Assembly: GCA_905221615.1 (NCBI GenBank)
Contig: CAJNDT010000002.1
Location: 2,158,923 to 2,222,922 of the forward strand
Direction: 5' to 3'
Source: Symbiodinium sp. CCMP2592
Taxonomy: Eukaryota; Sar; Dinophyceae; Suessiales; Symbiodiniaceae
DNA length: 64,000 nt
The position numbers and the translations under genes are program-made. This document shows positions 21,275 through 32,950 of this stretch, in pieces. The notes beneath the pieces are model-generated. The model made no database searches and had not been told where the DNA came from. It saw only the letters and a list, made by a program, of their open reading frames with translations. Numbering within the stretch: the stretch's first letter is position 1; each line of letters opens with the position of its first letter.

Positions 21275-22700
21275 AAATTCTGTTTTGCAACGGTTGCACT
21301 TTGAACCTCTGAGGCTTTGACTGGGTACTTCGGTCTCGCTGACTTCGGATTTTGTTGCTTCGGAGTTTCGGAAATTCGGACATTCGGAATTTGGAATTCA
21401 GCATACCCTGGACGTCGGGGTTCTCCATTGCTGCACACATGCATGCACACAGCAAGAGAGAGCCTGTCGCGGGAGACAAAACACTAGAAAACACTAGTCC
21501 GCATTCTGCGTTATGCGTGCGTCGTGACCCTCACCTCCGGAAGCCCGCAAAAAACCTAGAAAAAAGACCGTCCGCTCACTGACCACGCGCCATTGCAGAG
21601 CACCTGCCGCACAAACACACCCACTTCGTCGTTTCCCCACCTATTCCACTGCTCCGTGCCTGCGCTGCTTTCAGGGCCTTATGAACTATCCTGTTTCCAT
21701 AGACCATTGTTCCTTCCTTGGGTTCCTCTGGCTGATTGAAGGGATCTATATATCACGGTAGCCTGTTTCTCTGGATTTCGGCGAAGTCTATCATACCAGC
21801 CATGGCAGGTGTCAGTAACGTGCCTTTTGCTGCTCTGTCTATGGTCTGTAAGAACTGCCTGACGCTCCACCGTGCCGTGGTCGTGGTCGTGCACAGCTTG
21901 GAGGTCTAGCTGCAAGCTTTTTGAAAGTTTCTCTTGCACTGTCACACCGCTGGTGCCCAAACCTGAAGCAGTGTGGCCATGACTGGACTCTGACCATGGC
22001 CTGGAGTTGCCTTACACGGCTAGCTGCTCTGATTGGAACTGATACTTGAATGAGTTCCAATCTTAGCGCTGATATGCCTACTGGTGTTTCTGTGACTGCT
22101 TGATTGGATTTAGTGTCCGCACTAATTCAAATCTCAGCACTGCTATGCCTGACGATACATGCTTGACAGATGCGAACCAACCTGCATGGATGCATGTTGT
22201 TGTGGACCACGCTGGCAGTCCCTTGCTGGTGACAATTCTGAATTTGCTTGCAATGCAGTCGGGAACTACGCCCTTCATGGAATTTGGTCGACGGCATTTT
22301 GCTGCTGCATGAGCTGAACGGTGTCTACGGTGAGAGCTCTACGAGTTTGCCTCTCCCACTTTTCTGCTGCCTGCATAACTGCACAACCACTGGAAAGTGT
22401 TGCTGCTTCAATCATTGCTTTGTCAATGAGTCAAGTGAGACTGAGACTGATCGTGTCATCGGACAAAACCTGTCTGATGCCTTAAATTTGCTTCACGCAG
22501 CATTGTGTAAGGTGAACTTACTGATACTTTGCAAGCTTTGAGATCCCGCTCCAACAAAAATTGCTGCGAACATACTTGGAGCAACCTGTGGAGCTAGCTG
22601 AAACACAGGCTTGGCTTCGCTTGCTCTGAGTGCTAATTAGCTGCTTGTCCAGTCTTAAGCAGCTACTGCCCTACAGCTGTTCTTCTGAGACTCCCTGCAA
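21275..22700. other. Stretch between viral frame and right direct repeat
   Basis: No recognised gene. This 1.4 kb is poor in CCCTAAA units compared with its surroundings. It holds two short open frames (22100-22312 and 22248-22541, +) and an internal duplication in which SNLSxxMP is encoded twice, near 22055 and 22128. It could be part of the inserted unit or a decayed gene. Confidence 0.3.
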
Positions 22701-22703
22701 TGC

Positions 22704-22768
22704 GGGCTTCGTCCTTGCTAGGTAGGAGGGAAAAAAACCCTAAACCCTAAACCCTCCATTCTGAAACC
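22704..22768 (+). repeat. Right bipartite direct repeat flanking the viral insert
   Basis: GGGCTTCGTCCTTGCTAGGT (22704-22723) and ACCCTCCATTCTGAAACC (22751-22768) repeat the sequence found just upstream of the viral frame. The first half also occurs near 57245, where it is followed by the same GGAAGGAAAAAAA run. Confidence 0.7.
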
Positions 22769-22847
22769 TGAAGCCATCGAGCAGAAGTGTGCTTTATCAT
22801 GAGGTTCTGGAGACGCCTAGCACTCAGCATGTGCTAAAAAAGGGGCT

Positions 22848-23455
22848 TCAATAATTACCCTATACTATTTTGGGCGTTCCTTATTGTATATAATCATAGT
22901 AGGATGGGCCATGTAAGCTTCAATAAGTACCCTATACTTTTTTGGGCGTTCCTTATTGTATGTAATCATAGTAGGATGGGCCATGTAAGCTTCAATAAGT
23001 ACCCTATACTATTTGGGGCGTTCCTTATTGTATATAATCATAGTAGGATGGGCCATGTAAGCTTCAATAAGTACCCTATACTTTTTTGGGCGTTCCTTAT
23101 TGTATGTAATCATAGTAGGATGGGCCATGTAAGCTTCAATAAGTACCCTATACTATTTGGGGCGTTCCTTATTGTATATAATCATAGTAGGATGGGCCAT
23201 GTAAGCTTCAATAAGTACCCTATACTTTTTTGGGCGTTCCTTATTGTATGTAATCATAGTAGGATGGGCCATGTAAGCTTCAATAAGTACCCTATACTAT
23301 TTGGGGCGTTCCTTATTGTATATAATCATAGTAGGATGGGCCATGTAAGCTTCAATAAGTACCCTATACTTTTTGGGCGTTCCTTATTGTATGTAATCAT
23401 AGTAGAATGGGCCACAAAACCCTATTCTAATCATTGAGGTCTCTATATGAGAGGT
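22848..23455. mobile_element. Foldback family B element expanded by an internal 72-base tandem array
   Basis: The outer ends (GGGGCTTCAATAATTACC and the AAAACCCTATTCTAATCATT side) match family B foldbacks. Between them, about eight 72-base units alternate between two subtypes, so the true period is 144 bases. Because 72 is a multiple of three, the array stays open for 177 codons, but this is not evidence for a protein. Confidence 0.85.
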
Positions 23456-23459
23456 TTCG

Positions 23460-25500
23460 ACTTTGATGCAAGCATTCAACTACAAGGGCTTCGGGGTGGA
23501 ATGGTTTTGGAAGCTTTGTAAAACGCTGTTTAAAGATGACTGCAGGGACCTATATACTATGGAGTGTTAGGCTTTAGGCTTCACGCTTTCGGGCCCTGAT
23601 GCACGGAATCGTGCTGGCAGCTGCGTTGCAGTGCTGTGCGCTTCTTTGCAGGTATTTCCTCGAGCTTCCAGGTGCCAGAACTGGCTTGGCTGTTTATTCT
23701 GCATTCCCAGTCCCAGTGCCCAATAACTCCCAGGCCCAAATATCAGTACCGTCGGAAAGTTTGAACTTCTATATTCTATATCACCGGGTAGTGAGGCCGC
23801 AAGGAAAGTACGCGGCTTGTCACAGCTTCAATATGGAAGAGCAGTGGGACCTTGTGACAGTCAAGATTTTCGGGTCCGAGCAAACCCCCCTGCCAGCACT
23901 GCAAACCCCAACAGAATCGTAAATCCTGAGGCCTAAACCCTCAAACCATTCAGGGAAGCTGGCAGACGGAAAAAGAGGTCTCAAAAAGGCAACTTCAAAC
24001 CAAGCTCCGAGCTCTCTGGCGGTGTTCCTACAGCCAGTGCAAGCTCCGGTCTTCAGCCAAACCTAAAGCAAGGTCAAAGCCGCGAGCCTGCAATTCCCCG
24101 AAGCGTCGTACTCCCAACGTCTTAAGCCATAAACCTCACAAAAGACCGTGCAGAGCCCCAAAATCCGCGCACACACACACACACACATACACACATACAC
24201 ACACCTAAAAATCGTCTGCCCGCCGTCAAAGAACTCTAGTAAAACCCCAGACCTTACAGCTTGAATCCTAAAGAACCCTGAACCTTCAATCCTAAGCCCC
24301 TGTAAGATTCGGCCCATTTGCTCCGAACTGCGGCTTCCAGCGCCACGCCCAAGAATCGGCGGGATTCAAGCGGGTTCAGGGATTCCGGATTCGGTTTAGG
24401 GCTTAGGGTTTAAGGTTGGGACTTAGGGATGAGGGTTTAGGTTTCCGGCTTGCGGTAGGTTGAGGGCTGACTGCGGGGTTTAAGTTAGGTCTAGGGCTGA
24501 GGGTTTAGGGCTTAGGGCTTCGGGTTCAGGGCTTACGGAAATCATTTCCGGGCCGACCTCCACAGTCCGGATGCAGAAAATCCCGGTCCTTAAACTCCTT
24601 CAGTTTTCTTAGGGGCCTTCAGGGTTTAGGGCTTTGCGGAACAGTTGTGGTGCTTCAGCTTTCTTGGGCTTGTGTGCGGCTTGGAGTGTGCTGCTGATCA
24701 TGATGCTCGTGGCATTCGGTTTGGTTTTGGGCGCTGAAACCCGCAACCCTGAACCCAGGCATGATACCCTGAAGCCTGAAACCTCATGTTCCACAAGGTT
24801 GTCCGGGCCGCCCGGGAGCCGCAGCCTCAAATCTCGTCAGCAAAGCTGTGCTGGGGCAGGCTCCCTAGAGCCAAACCTGCTAGTTTGTACTTGCAGGCTC
24901 ATGCATACCTGCAGAGCTTTTTGTTCATAGGCCGCGCTCCCTTTTTCATGACGAATTAGTCACATGCATAGTTGCAAGCCTTCAAAAAAGCAGAGACCCT
25001 GAAGGCTTCAGTCAGTCTTTGGCTCATGGCTTCAGGTTCTCGCATAAGGAATTATGAAGGTCTTGCGGTTTGGAGTTTAGGTTGCATGCCTGTCGAATTC
25101 CAAACCGTGGGAATGACCTAGATACCTGCACTGCACAGTCTCAATTTATGCACATGTGACTGAGCATCACACACATGCATGGGCCCCTGTAGTCCACGCA
25201 GGCACGCGAGCTCGCGTGCATCCAGTAGAACCCACGCACATGCAGCGGCACACAAATGTGGGTAGTATTCATGCTTCGCTTGAACTTCGAAGTTTTTGAG
25301 ATCACTCTGCTCTGTGGATATCGAGAGCAGGGGTAGGAGCAATAGCTGTTGCAGAAGTGGAAGCAGCAGTTTTCCCCTTGAGATGCAGATGCAAGAATCA
25401 TGAGGTTGGCCTTCCGGTTCCAGGATCCCATCCCACCAACAAAGATCAGCTGAACCCTGAACTTTAAATCCCAAGTCCCAACCCTCAACCCTACACCCTT
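23460..25500. other. No supported gene
   Basis: Telomere-like units in both orientations, an AC microsatellite and scattered open frames (23599-23922, 24634-24930 +) without family signals. Confidence 0.35.
24171..24205. repeat. (AC)n microsatellite
   Basis: CACACA run with ACAT interruptions. Confidence 0.92.
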
Positions 25501-25628
25501 AAGAAAACCCTAAACCCTAAACTTCAGTGGGAAAGGGGTCATTGCACTTTAAAAAAAACTTCAAGCACCAACCCTCAACCCTAAACCCCCAAACTTCAGG
25601 CCCAGAAGCCTCGGTAAGTGGGCCTTCC

Positions 25629-25940
25629 TCCGAGGCTCCAATGTCCCTGTATTAGGGAATGAGACCTTACGACTTAAGCTCTACAGGGGGAATCCTACCG
25701 AAATTTGGGGTGGATCCCTGAATTAAGAAATTATACCTTAAGCCTTAAGCCCTATTTAAGGAATCCTACCAAAATTTGGGGTAGACTGCTTAATTAAGGA
25801 ATGATACCTTAAGCCCTATTAGGGCATCCTACTAAAACTTAAGGTAGGTTCCCCAATTGAGAGATGATACCTTAAGTCCTATTAGGAATCCTACTAAATT
25901 TAAGGTCGATTCCTTAATTGAGGGATGTTGGAGTCTCGGG
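25629..25940. mobile_element. Foldback family C expanded by internal tandem units
   Basis: The outer ends (CCGAGGCTCCAATGTCCC and GGGATGTTGGAGTCTCGGG) enclose four roughly 65-75-base units containing CTTAAGCCCTATTTAAGGAA and ATCCTACCAAAATTTGGGG. Confidence 0.8.
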
Positions 25941-25950
25941 GGCTTCTCTC

Positions 25951-26066
25951 CTTGGAGGGTCGGGGGACTTAGTAAGTAGGTAGTACCCTAAAAGGGACCC
26001 TCATTGGGGTTATGGTATTCATAAGCCCCTAAAATAACCAGTTACTAAGTCCCCCGACCCTCCAAG
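25951..26066. mobile_element. Foldback family F with about 25-base matching ends
   Basis: CTTGGAGGGTCGGGGGACTT at the left and AAGTCCCCCGACCCTCCAAG at the right are exact complements, continuing into AGTAA and TTACT. Confidence 0.9.
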
Positions 26067-26330
26067 TCCGAGGCCTGAGCGGCCTGAGAGCCTTGAGGCG
26101 TGCCTTTCCAGCTCAGCCGCTTTCGGCTGCACTCGGACTTTTCGGAAAATTAGGGCGGTTTAGGGTTTAGGGGTTTAGGGTTGAGGGTTGGGTTTAGGGT
26201 TCAGGGTTTAGGGTTTAGGGATCCTTTAAGGCTAGGGGGATCTATGGGGCTTCCTTTAAAGGGGTTTCTTAAGGGATCCTCGAAAGGTTATAGGGTTTAG
26301 GGTTTAGGGGGCTCGAACTAGGGAGTTTCC

Positions 26331-26575
26331 GAAAATTTAGGGACACCTAAGGGTTCCTTTACCAGGTCACTATAAGGGTTCCTTTTAAGAGCTCTATGAG
26401 GGTTGACGGTTTCCGAAAATTAGGGTACCTTCATTTGGCGTCATGGGGTTCCTTTAAGGGTTCCGGTAGGGGTTCTATAGCGGATCGATTTAGGGTTCTT
26501 TATTTTGAGGTCCTTATAATAAGGATCCCACTACATAGGGTACTATATCCGGGTCCGCTATTTTCGGACACTCCC
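26331..26575. mobile_element. Foldback family A, expanded or nested
   Basis: Starts GGGAGTTTCCGAAAAT, contains a second TTTCCGAAAATTAGGG near 26410, and ends TTTTCGGACACTCCC. GGGTTCCTTT units lie inside. Confidence 0.75.
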
Positions 26576-26867
26576 ACTCCGACTTTCGGGAGAGGTCGGG
26601 TTTCGATGGGGTTTTGAGGGCCTGTTATCTGACGACTTCTAGCTCTTAGCGGCGTGTCTCCGACTTGTCAGGATGGATCTGGGCGTTGGGATTTCAATAC
26701 AACAAATAAATTGAAATCTAACTTTAAATATAATAATGATTAAAACATTAAAGTCATAATGATGCATAGTAGTTTCTCAATGAAGGTCCTTCGCGACTTG
26801 ACACAGGATGCCCTTGCCTCCAGGGGCCGGCTTCAGGATTCTGGGTCTGGGTGTCGTGACCTGCTTT

Positions 26868-26961
26868 TTCTAGGCAGGGCTTTGGGACATTTTTTTCCCT
26901 TATTGGGCTTAAGAGGATCTTATTTACTAATATTTTTCAAAGGCTTTAAAAGCCCCACCTA
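26868..26961. mobile_element. Short inverted-end element, family J
   Basis: CTAGGCAGGGCTTTGGGACA left and AAAGCCCCACCTAG right. TTGGGCTTAAGAGGATCTTA is shared with 32849. Confidence 0.78.
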
Positions 26962-26962
26962 G

Positions 26963-29330
26963 TTTTATCTCCAAGATACTCATGACAGTATTCTAGCTCC
27001 AGTCAGTGATACTGAACTTTCCATGCGACTCTTCATTGCAGTTGATATTAGTATGCTGATCTTTACGGCTGCGGTTTATTCTCCTGCCACCTTCGCAAGT
27101 CCAAGGGCAGATGCACAATTACACTCTTGTTATTTGCAAAACAAGAGTTTTGCAGTTGCTACTAATCACAAACTTCAGTCTTCGTGACTTCGCGTTGCTA
27201 TGCCTATTTTTCTGGTGAAGTTTGTTTCTTCAGGGCATTGCAACACTAATGGAGGTTGCAGGCCTTCCTATGAAATCAGCAGACCTGGGCCTCAATCCTT
27301 AGACCAATTTCTCAGCAAAGCAAAGCCGAAAAATCCGCGTTCTCCCAGGTTCCTTCACTACCATGCAGCAGGACATCTGTGGGGGCGGTTCAGCCGGCCG
27401 TTCTGGGAAGGTCTAGTGCTCTCGGTATACTCTCGGGTTTCGATTTGGAAATTTCCGGAAGTTCCGATCGTTCCAGATCTTTCGGTGCTGTCTGGGGTAG
27501 GAGCGGTGGCGGCGCAAGGACTTCACAGCAGGCGCTGGAAAATCTGCACCTGAGATTCAGAGAGCTCTTGAGCCACTCTTAGGCTCCTGACGAGGCTAAG
27601 GGGACGTTCTCGAGGGTTTTCGGGGATGATCCGTTTCGATCTGGTTCTGGTTGTTGCCCTTCATCTCCCACCATGGTCAGGCGGTGGGAGGGACTTTAGC
27701 CCCAACATGCCAGGTTCTTTGTTGGAACGCGCACGCCCCCTAAACGCCAAGCCCGACTGTAACGCTGCAATGCTCGCCGCCCGCTGCAACTTCTAACACA
27801 CACACACATACTGCGCTAAACCGGGAACTAGGACAGAAAAAGATCTTCAACCAAGGGCAAAAACCCTTTTGAATCTTTGCCTGCAAAAAGGCGGAGCTAC
27901 TCCGCCTTTGTTCACAGCAAGCTGGCACGACTGCTCGGGGCCAGCTCCGCTCTGCTTGAGGTGGACCTGAAGGCTGCGGGTTTGCGTATGTCGGATAGAA
28001 CGGGGCTGAACGGGGGGTGCATTGAACAGGGCCCTTGTGTGATGTCAAGAGGATTGCACGGCCTCAGTACGGGTTCAAACAAAAGGCATGAGGGGTCTGG
28101 GATGAGTTCAGGAGTTGTGCTAGCGTTCCGGTTGTGTTGTTCCAGATCCTTCTGGTCAGGCCTGAGGTCATACCAGGAAGCTTGGAGTCTTTAGCATTTG
28201 GCGGCTTGAGCTTCCGGGTTTGGAGTCCATCCGGTTTGGAGTGTGTGAGTTTGTGTGTCGTTCCTGCAGTTTAGGGGTTTGCAGGGTTAAGGGCTTGGCA
28301 TGTTGAGGCTTCGGTGTTGTAGGTTCGGGTAGCAGCTTGCAGTTGAGGCGATGGGATCGTGGTTGCGGAGACCCTACCGAAACCAGGTTTGGTTTAGGTT
28401 TCTGGGTCTTGGGCTGGTGTCACCTCACGTACAGCGTCGGAGTGTGTGAGGAAAATAGTTAGTTGGACCTGTTGTCAGGACACTGGCAATTTCTAGCGCA
28501 GTCAGGGTTTACGGCTTGAGTACTTGGGAGTCTGCTGCCTTCCTCCCTATGTCCGCCATCATCGGTGGTTGGGTTTTGGGGTTGGCATCGGAGCACCCTT
28601 TTCTGTGCAGCAGTATGTTTTGGGGAGCTATGAGCAACCCACTCAAATTGCAAAACCGCTGGGTTCGTTCGACACTCGGCTCCTCGAAGGCTATTCAATA
28701 ATTTAATGAGAACCCAAAATAAGGATCATGGCTTGGAGTAGCCCCTACGCGCGCCTCTGCCTTTTTCGTCTGCTTCCGGGCTTTGACAAGTATGGCCTGG
28801 CATCAGCTCACCCGGTATTTTTTGGCTGGCATTCGTCAGGTTCACCTGCTTTGTGTCTTGGCACCTTTGCTGCTGGCTTTGGCTTTTGGGGGGTTGCTGT
28901 CTCATGGCGCGCACCCATCAGGTGACACTTTAGGCTCCAGCGTGGGGGTCGGTGAAGTGTTCAGGAAATGGCACATCTCTCAAGATCTCCTTCACTTGTC
29001 ATGCTTGTGCTTGCTGATGGCAGTTCTGGCCCAATGCAAGCAGCAGGCGTTGTCAAGCAGCGTGTTTACTCAGCACTCAGCACATACATGGCCAACAGAA
29101 GCATGTTGCACGCTTATCAGTGCATCGTTTTGGCAGTGATGGTGCCGAGCCCGCGATCTTTAACCACTCGAAGTTTACACCACTGAGTCTAATTGTAGTT
29201 TTGTGATGCTTACCTGACTGCGACTCGGATCACCAGCTGAACCTTGACCGTGTGCCCGTCCTGCAGGAAGATTTCAGGGGTGGAAGGGGGGAGATGCCAC
29301 GCGCAAGGCTTCGTATTAGCCGCACAAAAC
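26963..29330. other. No recognised gene; several overlapping weak frames
   Basis: Open frames at 27200-27553, 27877-28194 and 28728-29186 (+) are long for the region but conflict with one another. The stretch from 28730 to 29190 is poor in telomere-like repeats and might be a decayed coding unit. Nothing firmer can be said. Confidence 0.3.
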
Positions 29331-29333
29331 AAA

Positions 29334-29434
29334 TGGGTGGTTGTCAAAATTATGGTCCCTTTTGGGGTACCCTAAATATTAGGTGCCGTACTGTATTCGG
29401 GACCCAAAAAGGGACCCGAATTTTGACAACCAGC
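29334..29434. mobile_element. Foldback family D
   Basis: GGGTGGTTGTCAAAATTATG left and AATTTTGACAACCAGCC right, core TACCCTAAATATTAGGTGCC. Confidence 0.85.
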
Positions 29435-30036
29435 CAAATACTGCAAGGGGAATCGTACAAGATGCTTCAATTTTGAACACGGCCCTCAAGCATGAGATCG
29501 AAACCGCAAGCTTATAGCCCCAAATCTCCTGAAATATTAATCCTAGTGCTCGCAGGCCTGTATGGGGTCGTATGGAACCCGCATAAAGCTCTGCAAGACT
29601 CTCAACATTAAGCCCTCAAAGCCCTCCCCAAAGCTCTAAGCCTAACGGCCATAGGAGAACAACTCACTGCAGTAGCCGTTGCCATTATTGCACTTATAGT
29701 TACCACAGTAGTTGGACCATGGTGTGTATTACGCCGTGTTGTTTTCGGAGACCGTGGCGCAATACGCGCTGTGTGCCTAGTTACCCTGATACAACCCGTA
29801 ATCCTTATGAATCTCTTGTCACCACAACCCCGAGACCCTAAACCCAACACTCCTGAATCAAAGCAGCAGAGCAATCATTAGGGCCCCCCAAAAAAGCACA
29901 TCAGCAAGCTAAGGAGAGGGGTATGCCATTTAAACCCCCGTATAAACAAGCTCCGCAGGGGAACTCCCTATAAAATGCTTATGCTTACGTCCTTTGTATG
30001 GTCCCCAATTATTCCCAAGCCCTGTCCCTACTTAAG

Positions 30037-30150
30037 GATCATGGGACTTAGAAACTACAGTTATAACTAAGGTATAACTATACTTATAACTACTTAGAAC
30101 CCCAATTAAGGTACTTATAACCTGACTTACTAAGTCCCAGGATCCTCCAA
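30037..30150. mobile_element. Foldback family F
   Basis: ATCATGGGACTTAGAAAC left and ACTTACTAAGTCCCAGGATC right; TATAACTA-rich interior. A stray end fragment lies at 30230-30263. Confidence 0.72.
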
Positions 30151-30526
30151 GCAAGCCCTAAACCCTATAGATGCCTTTAAGGAACCCTATAGGTCCCTTT
30201 CAGGAACCCTAAACCCTAAACCCTAAACTAACTTACTGAGTCCCAGATCCTCCAAGTAGGTCCCTAATCACCCCAAGGCCCTATACCCATTATATAGCCC
30301 ATTACAGGGTAGGGGTCCCCATTAAGGGACCCCCTAAACCCCCCAAACCTTTAAACCCTAAAACCCTATACCCTTATAGCATCCCTATAGATCCCTTTAA
30401 AGGGTCCCCATTAAGGGTCCCTCCTTTTCCCCTTGGACTATCCCCAGGCCCTATGGGAGCCAGGCTCCTGGAGGACCTCGCGAGCCTGGTCAGGCAGATT
30501 CAGACCATCCTAAACCTTGAAACCGT

Positions 30527-30598
30527 AATATAAGGGCCTTACTAATTAGAACAGGATTTTTGGGGCCCATTATAGTATCATCATAGTAAGGAAGCACC
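30527..30598. mobile_element. Foldback family B, partial
   Basis: TAAGGGCCTTACTAATTAGAACAGG-type left end with GGGGCCCATTATAGTAT; the right end is missing. Confidence 0.5.
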
Positions 30599-30645
30599 AA
30601 AGTGGTATTCCTAACCCCTGAAACCCTGAATCGCCTGAAGGAAGG

Positions 30646-30761
30646 TATCCTAGTAGAGTAGGTAACCTTTAGCCTTTGTTGGGGTAGTTTCGTCCCTATA
30701 TAATCCTTACATAACCAAAAAAGGTTAACCTTTAGTTCCCCAGGATACCCGACAAGTAGGG
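30646..30761. mobile_element. Foldback family G
   Basis: GGTAACCTTTAGCCTTTGTT and AAAAAAGGTTAACCTTTAG are inverted; it ends CCCGACAAGTAGGG like the 32410 copy. Confidence 0.78.
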
Positions 30762-31263
30762 TTTAGGGTTTAGGTTTACCTCCCGAAACTAGGGCTCACA
30801 AGAGACCAAACGAGAGAGAGAGAGAGAGAGAGAGCGGTCTAAGACAAAGAGTGGATGTTTTCCTTTCAATATCCGCGAGCGATCTTATTCGAAAAGTTCG
30901 CTAGCCCCGGTTCCACAACGTCCCGACCCTCAACCTCTCGACCCTGAGCCGTCAAAAGCTCCGAGCGTTACGGCCGCAAGGCTATTACACCCGAAATCCT
31001 TGACATCCCACAACTCTCAACCCGAACGTGCACAGATACATATGTATATATGTACAGTACTATGATCCGGATGTTCAGGGGTTCGACCATGATAATCATT
31101 ATTGTCATATGTCGTGTCATGATTTTTGGTATTCTTTGTGTCCTCCCTCTGTTTATTCATTCTCAATGCTTTGTTCTTTTCTTAATTCTCTGATTATTAT
31201 CATGATGGCGCCTCCTTTCGAGACCCCAAACCCTGTACCCCAAACCCTAAACCCTAAACCTTA

Positions 31264-31369
31264 GGTACGGCCCCCATACACTAAGAGTCTATATTAGTGC
31301 TACCATTAAGGTCCTACTATATCTATATTGTGAATATTATTCAACTATTACTGAGTGGGGGCCGTACCC
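31264..31369. mobile_element. Foldback family I, single copy
   Basis: GGTACGGCCCCCATACACTA left and TGGGGGCCGTACC right, exact over 13 bases, with an A/T-rich core. Confidence 0.82.
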
Positions 31370-31398
31370 AACCTAAACCCGAAATCCGGAACTGAGAG

Positions 31399-31459
31399 GT
31401 CGCCGGAGCTCAAGGATGAAGTGAGCAAGGAGGTCAAGAAGGCCTTCTGCCTTCTGGAT
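31399..31459 (+). CDS. Exon-like island with EF-hand-like helix
   Basis: After CTGAG the frame RSPELKDEVSKEVKKAFCLL ends in D. The ExxKxAFxLLD pattern resembles the entering helix of the first EF-hand in calmodulin or centrin proteins, where a DxDxDG loop would follow in the next exon. That exon was not found, so this is only a suggestion. Confidence 0.25.
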
Positions 31460-32409
31460 TTTAGGGTTTTTGCGGGCGTTGGCCTTTTTACAGGGTTTTG
31501 CATTTGTATCAACTTCAGGATTGGGTTTTTGCGTGGAGATGAGGACGTCGACTCCTCAAACGAGGTTCAAAAACTCCATGTTCTGCACGTTTCTTTGCTC
31601 ACTTCAACACTCGCAAACGCATGACTGAGGTAAGGTGTATACTAGGCTTCAGGATGAGCCCCAAGCCCTGAGAGACTAAGACTAAGACCCAAGTGAAGTT
31701 TCATGGCCTTGCGAGGATCCTTCCAACCTCACTCAAGTCGAGGCGGTCTGTGCGCCACTCAGGGAAGTAAGTTTTCACAAATCCTGAAACCCCAACATCC
31801 CCCAACCCGAGACTCAAAGGCCCTGAGCCTCTACACCCATCAGGCAATGGCTCACACCAGCCCTGTCAGACCGTCGTTGTAATCCTTGCCTCAACCCCCG
31901 AACCCCTGACCTCTAAAGCCTTAAATCGCGCCCGGCTTTGACAACTAGAGACTGCAATGATGAACGGCGCATCAAGCGGGGTGGGTTCTAGGGTGTTGAC
32001 ATTACATGATTGGTGTTCATATATTCGCCGCTGACCCTAGAAACTCACGAACATCACTAGCCCTGGGTTTGGGTGGACATAGACTCCTGATCAATCAGTG
32101 CTTACGTCCGGGAAAGTGGATCAACCTTGGCATTGCCTGGTTTGTGGTGTTAGTCCTGCACTACGGTGCACACTTCACTCACGTATATTCCTGTATTAGC
32201 TGCTTAGGTCGGCTTCTTGTTGCTTGTTCCAGTAGAGTTGTTTCGGTAGTTGGAACGAGTCGTGGAGAAGCTTGGCTCGGCTTGAAAACCCTAAGCCGCT
32301 TTGGGCTTAGGGTTTAGGGTACCAGCTGCGGAAGTGGAAACCGAAGCTCTACACCAACACCCTTAACCGCAAGATCGGAAACTCATGAAGCTCGAAACCC
32401 TAAAGCCCT

Positions 32410-32523
32410 ACCTAGTCGTAGAGTAGGAAACCTTTAACCTTTTTTGGGTAGTATAGTACCTATATAATCCCTATAGAACCAAAAAGGTTAACTTTGAGTT
32501 CCCCATGCTACCCGACAAGTAGG
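32410..32523. mobile_element. Foldback family G
   Basis: GGAAACCTTTAACCTTTTTT and CAAAAAGGTTAACTTTGAG are inverted; CTATATAATCCCTATAGAAC core and CCCGACAAGTAGG end as at 30646. Confidence 0.8.
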
Positions 32524-32558
32524 CCTGAAGGCCAAAACGAACCCGGAGCCGCAATGAG

Positions 32559-32632
32559 GCCTCTACATCCGGGTCGGCCGCTATGCCGCCGCCATCGCCT
32601 TGCTACTGTGCTGTCATATTGGGAAGAGTGGC
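32559..32632 (+). CDS. Exon-like island with hydrophobic segment
   Basis: Acceptor AATGAG, then the frame LYIRVGRYAAAIALLLCCHI GKSG, GC-rich at third positions and ending at a GT donor (GTTTGG, 32633). The hydrophobic run could be part of a membrane helix. Two other frames are open too, so the reading is uncertain. Confidence 0.3.
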
Positions 32633-32848
32633 GTTTGGGGTTTGAGTCCGGGTTTGGGGCTTCTTGGGCTTTAGGGTTTAGGAGACTTTGGATTTTATGT
32701 ATGTTGGCGGTCGGGGCTGACGAGGGTCTGGGATTTAGGCGGGCGGCTTCGACGACGACGAGTCCGACGACTGCTGCTGCTGCTACCACCATCACTGCTG
32801 TCTTTTGCTCGCTGCTTTCACGACGACTGCGGAATTCAACTACCTGCT

Positions 32849-32950
32849 AGGTACAGCTTTGCGACATTTTATATTTTCCCTTATTGGGCCATTGGGCTTA
32901 AGAGGATCTTATTTACTTATATTTTTCAAAGGCTCTAAAAGCCCCACCTA
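32849..32950. mobile_element. Short inverted-end element, family J
   Basis: CTAGGTACAGCTTTGCGACA left and AAAAGCCCCACCTAG right, about 85% alike to the 26868 copy with a short internal insertion. Confidence 0.8.

Noticed and set aside
22904..23437. 177-codon open frame of repeated MGHVSFNKYPIL units
   Set aside because: It is a consequence of a 72-base tandem period divisible by three, inside a foldback element; no start context or conservation suggests a protein.
22848..23455. CRISPR-like array
   Set aside because: Units are contiguous with no unique spacers, and the genome is eukaryotic.
27887..27909. Hairpin AAAGGCGGAG-CTA-CTCCGCCTTT as terminator
   Set aside because: It lies in a possibly coding frame in a eukaryotic context, so intrinsic termination is not expected.
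28728..29186. Decayed retroelement coding region
   Set aside because: Two long overlapping frames exist, but no reverse transcriptase, integrase or gag motif could be seen.
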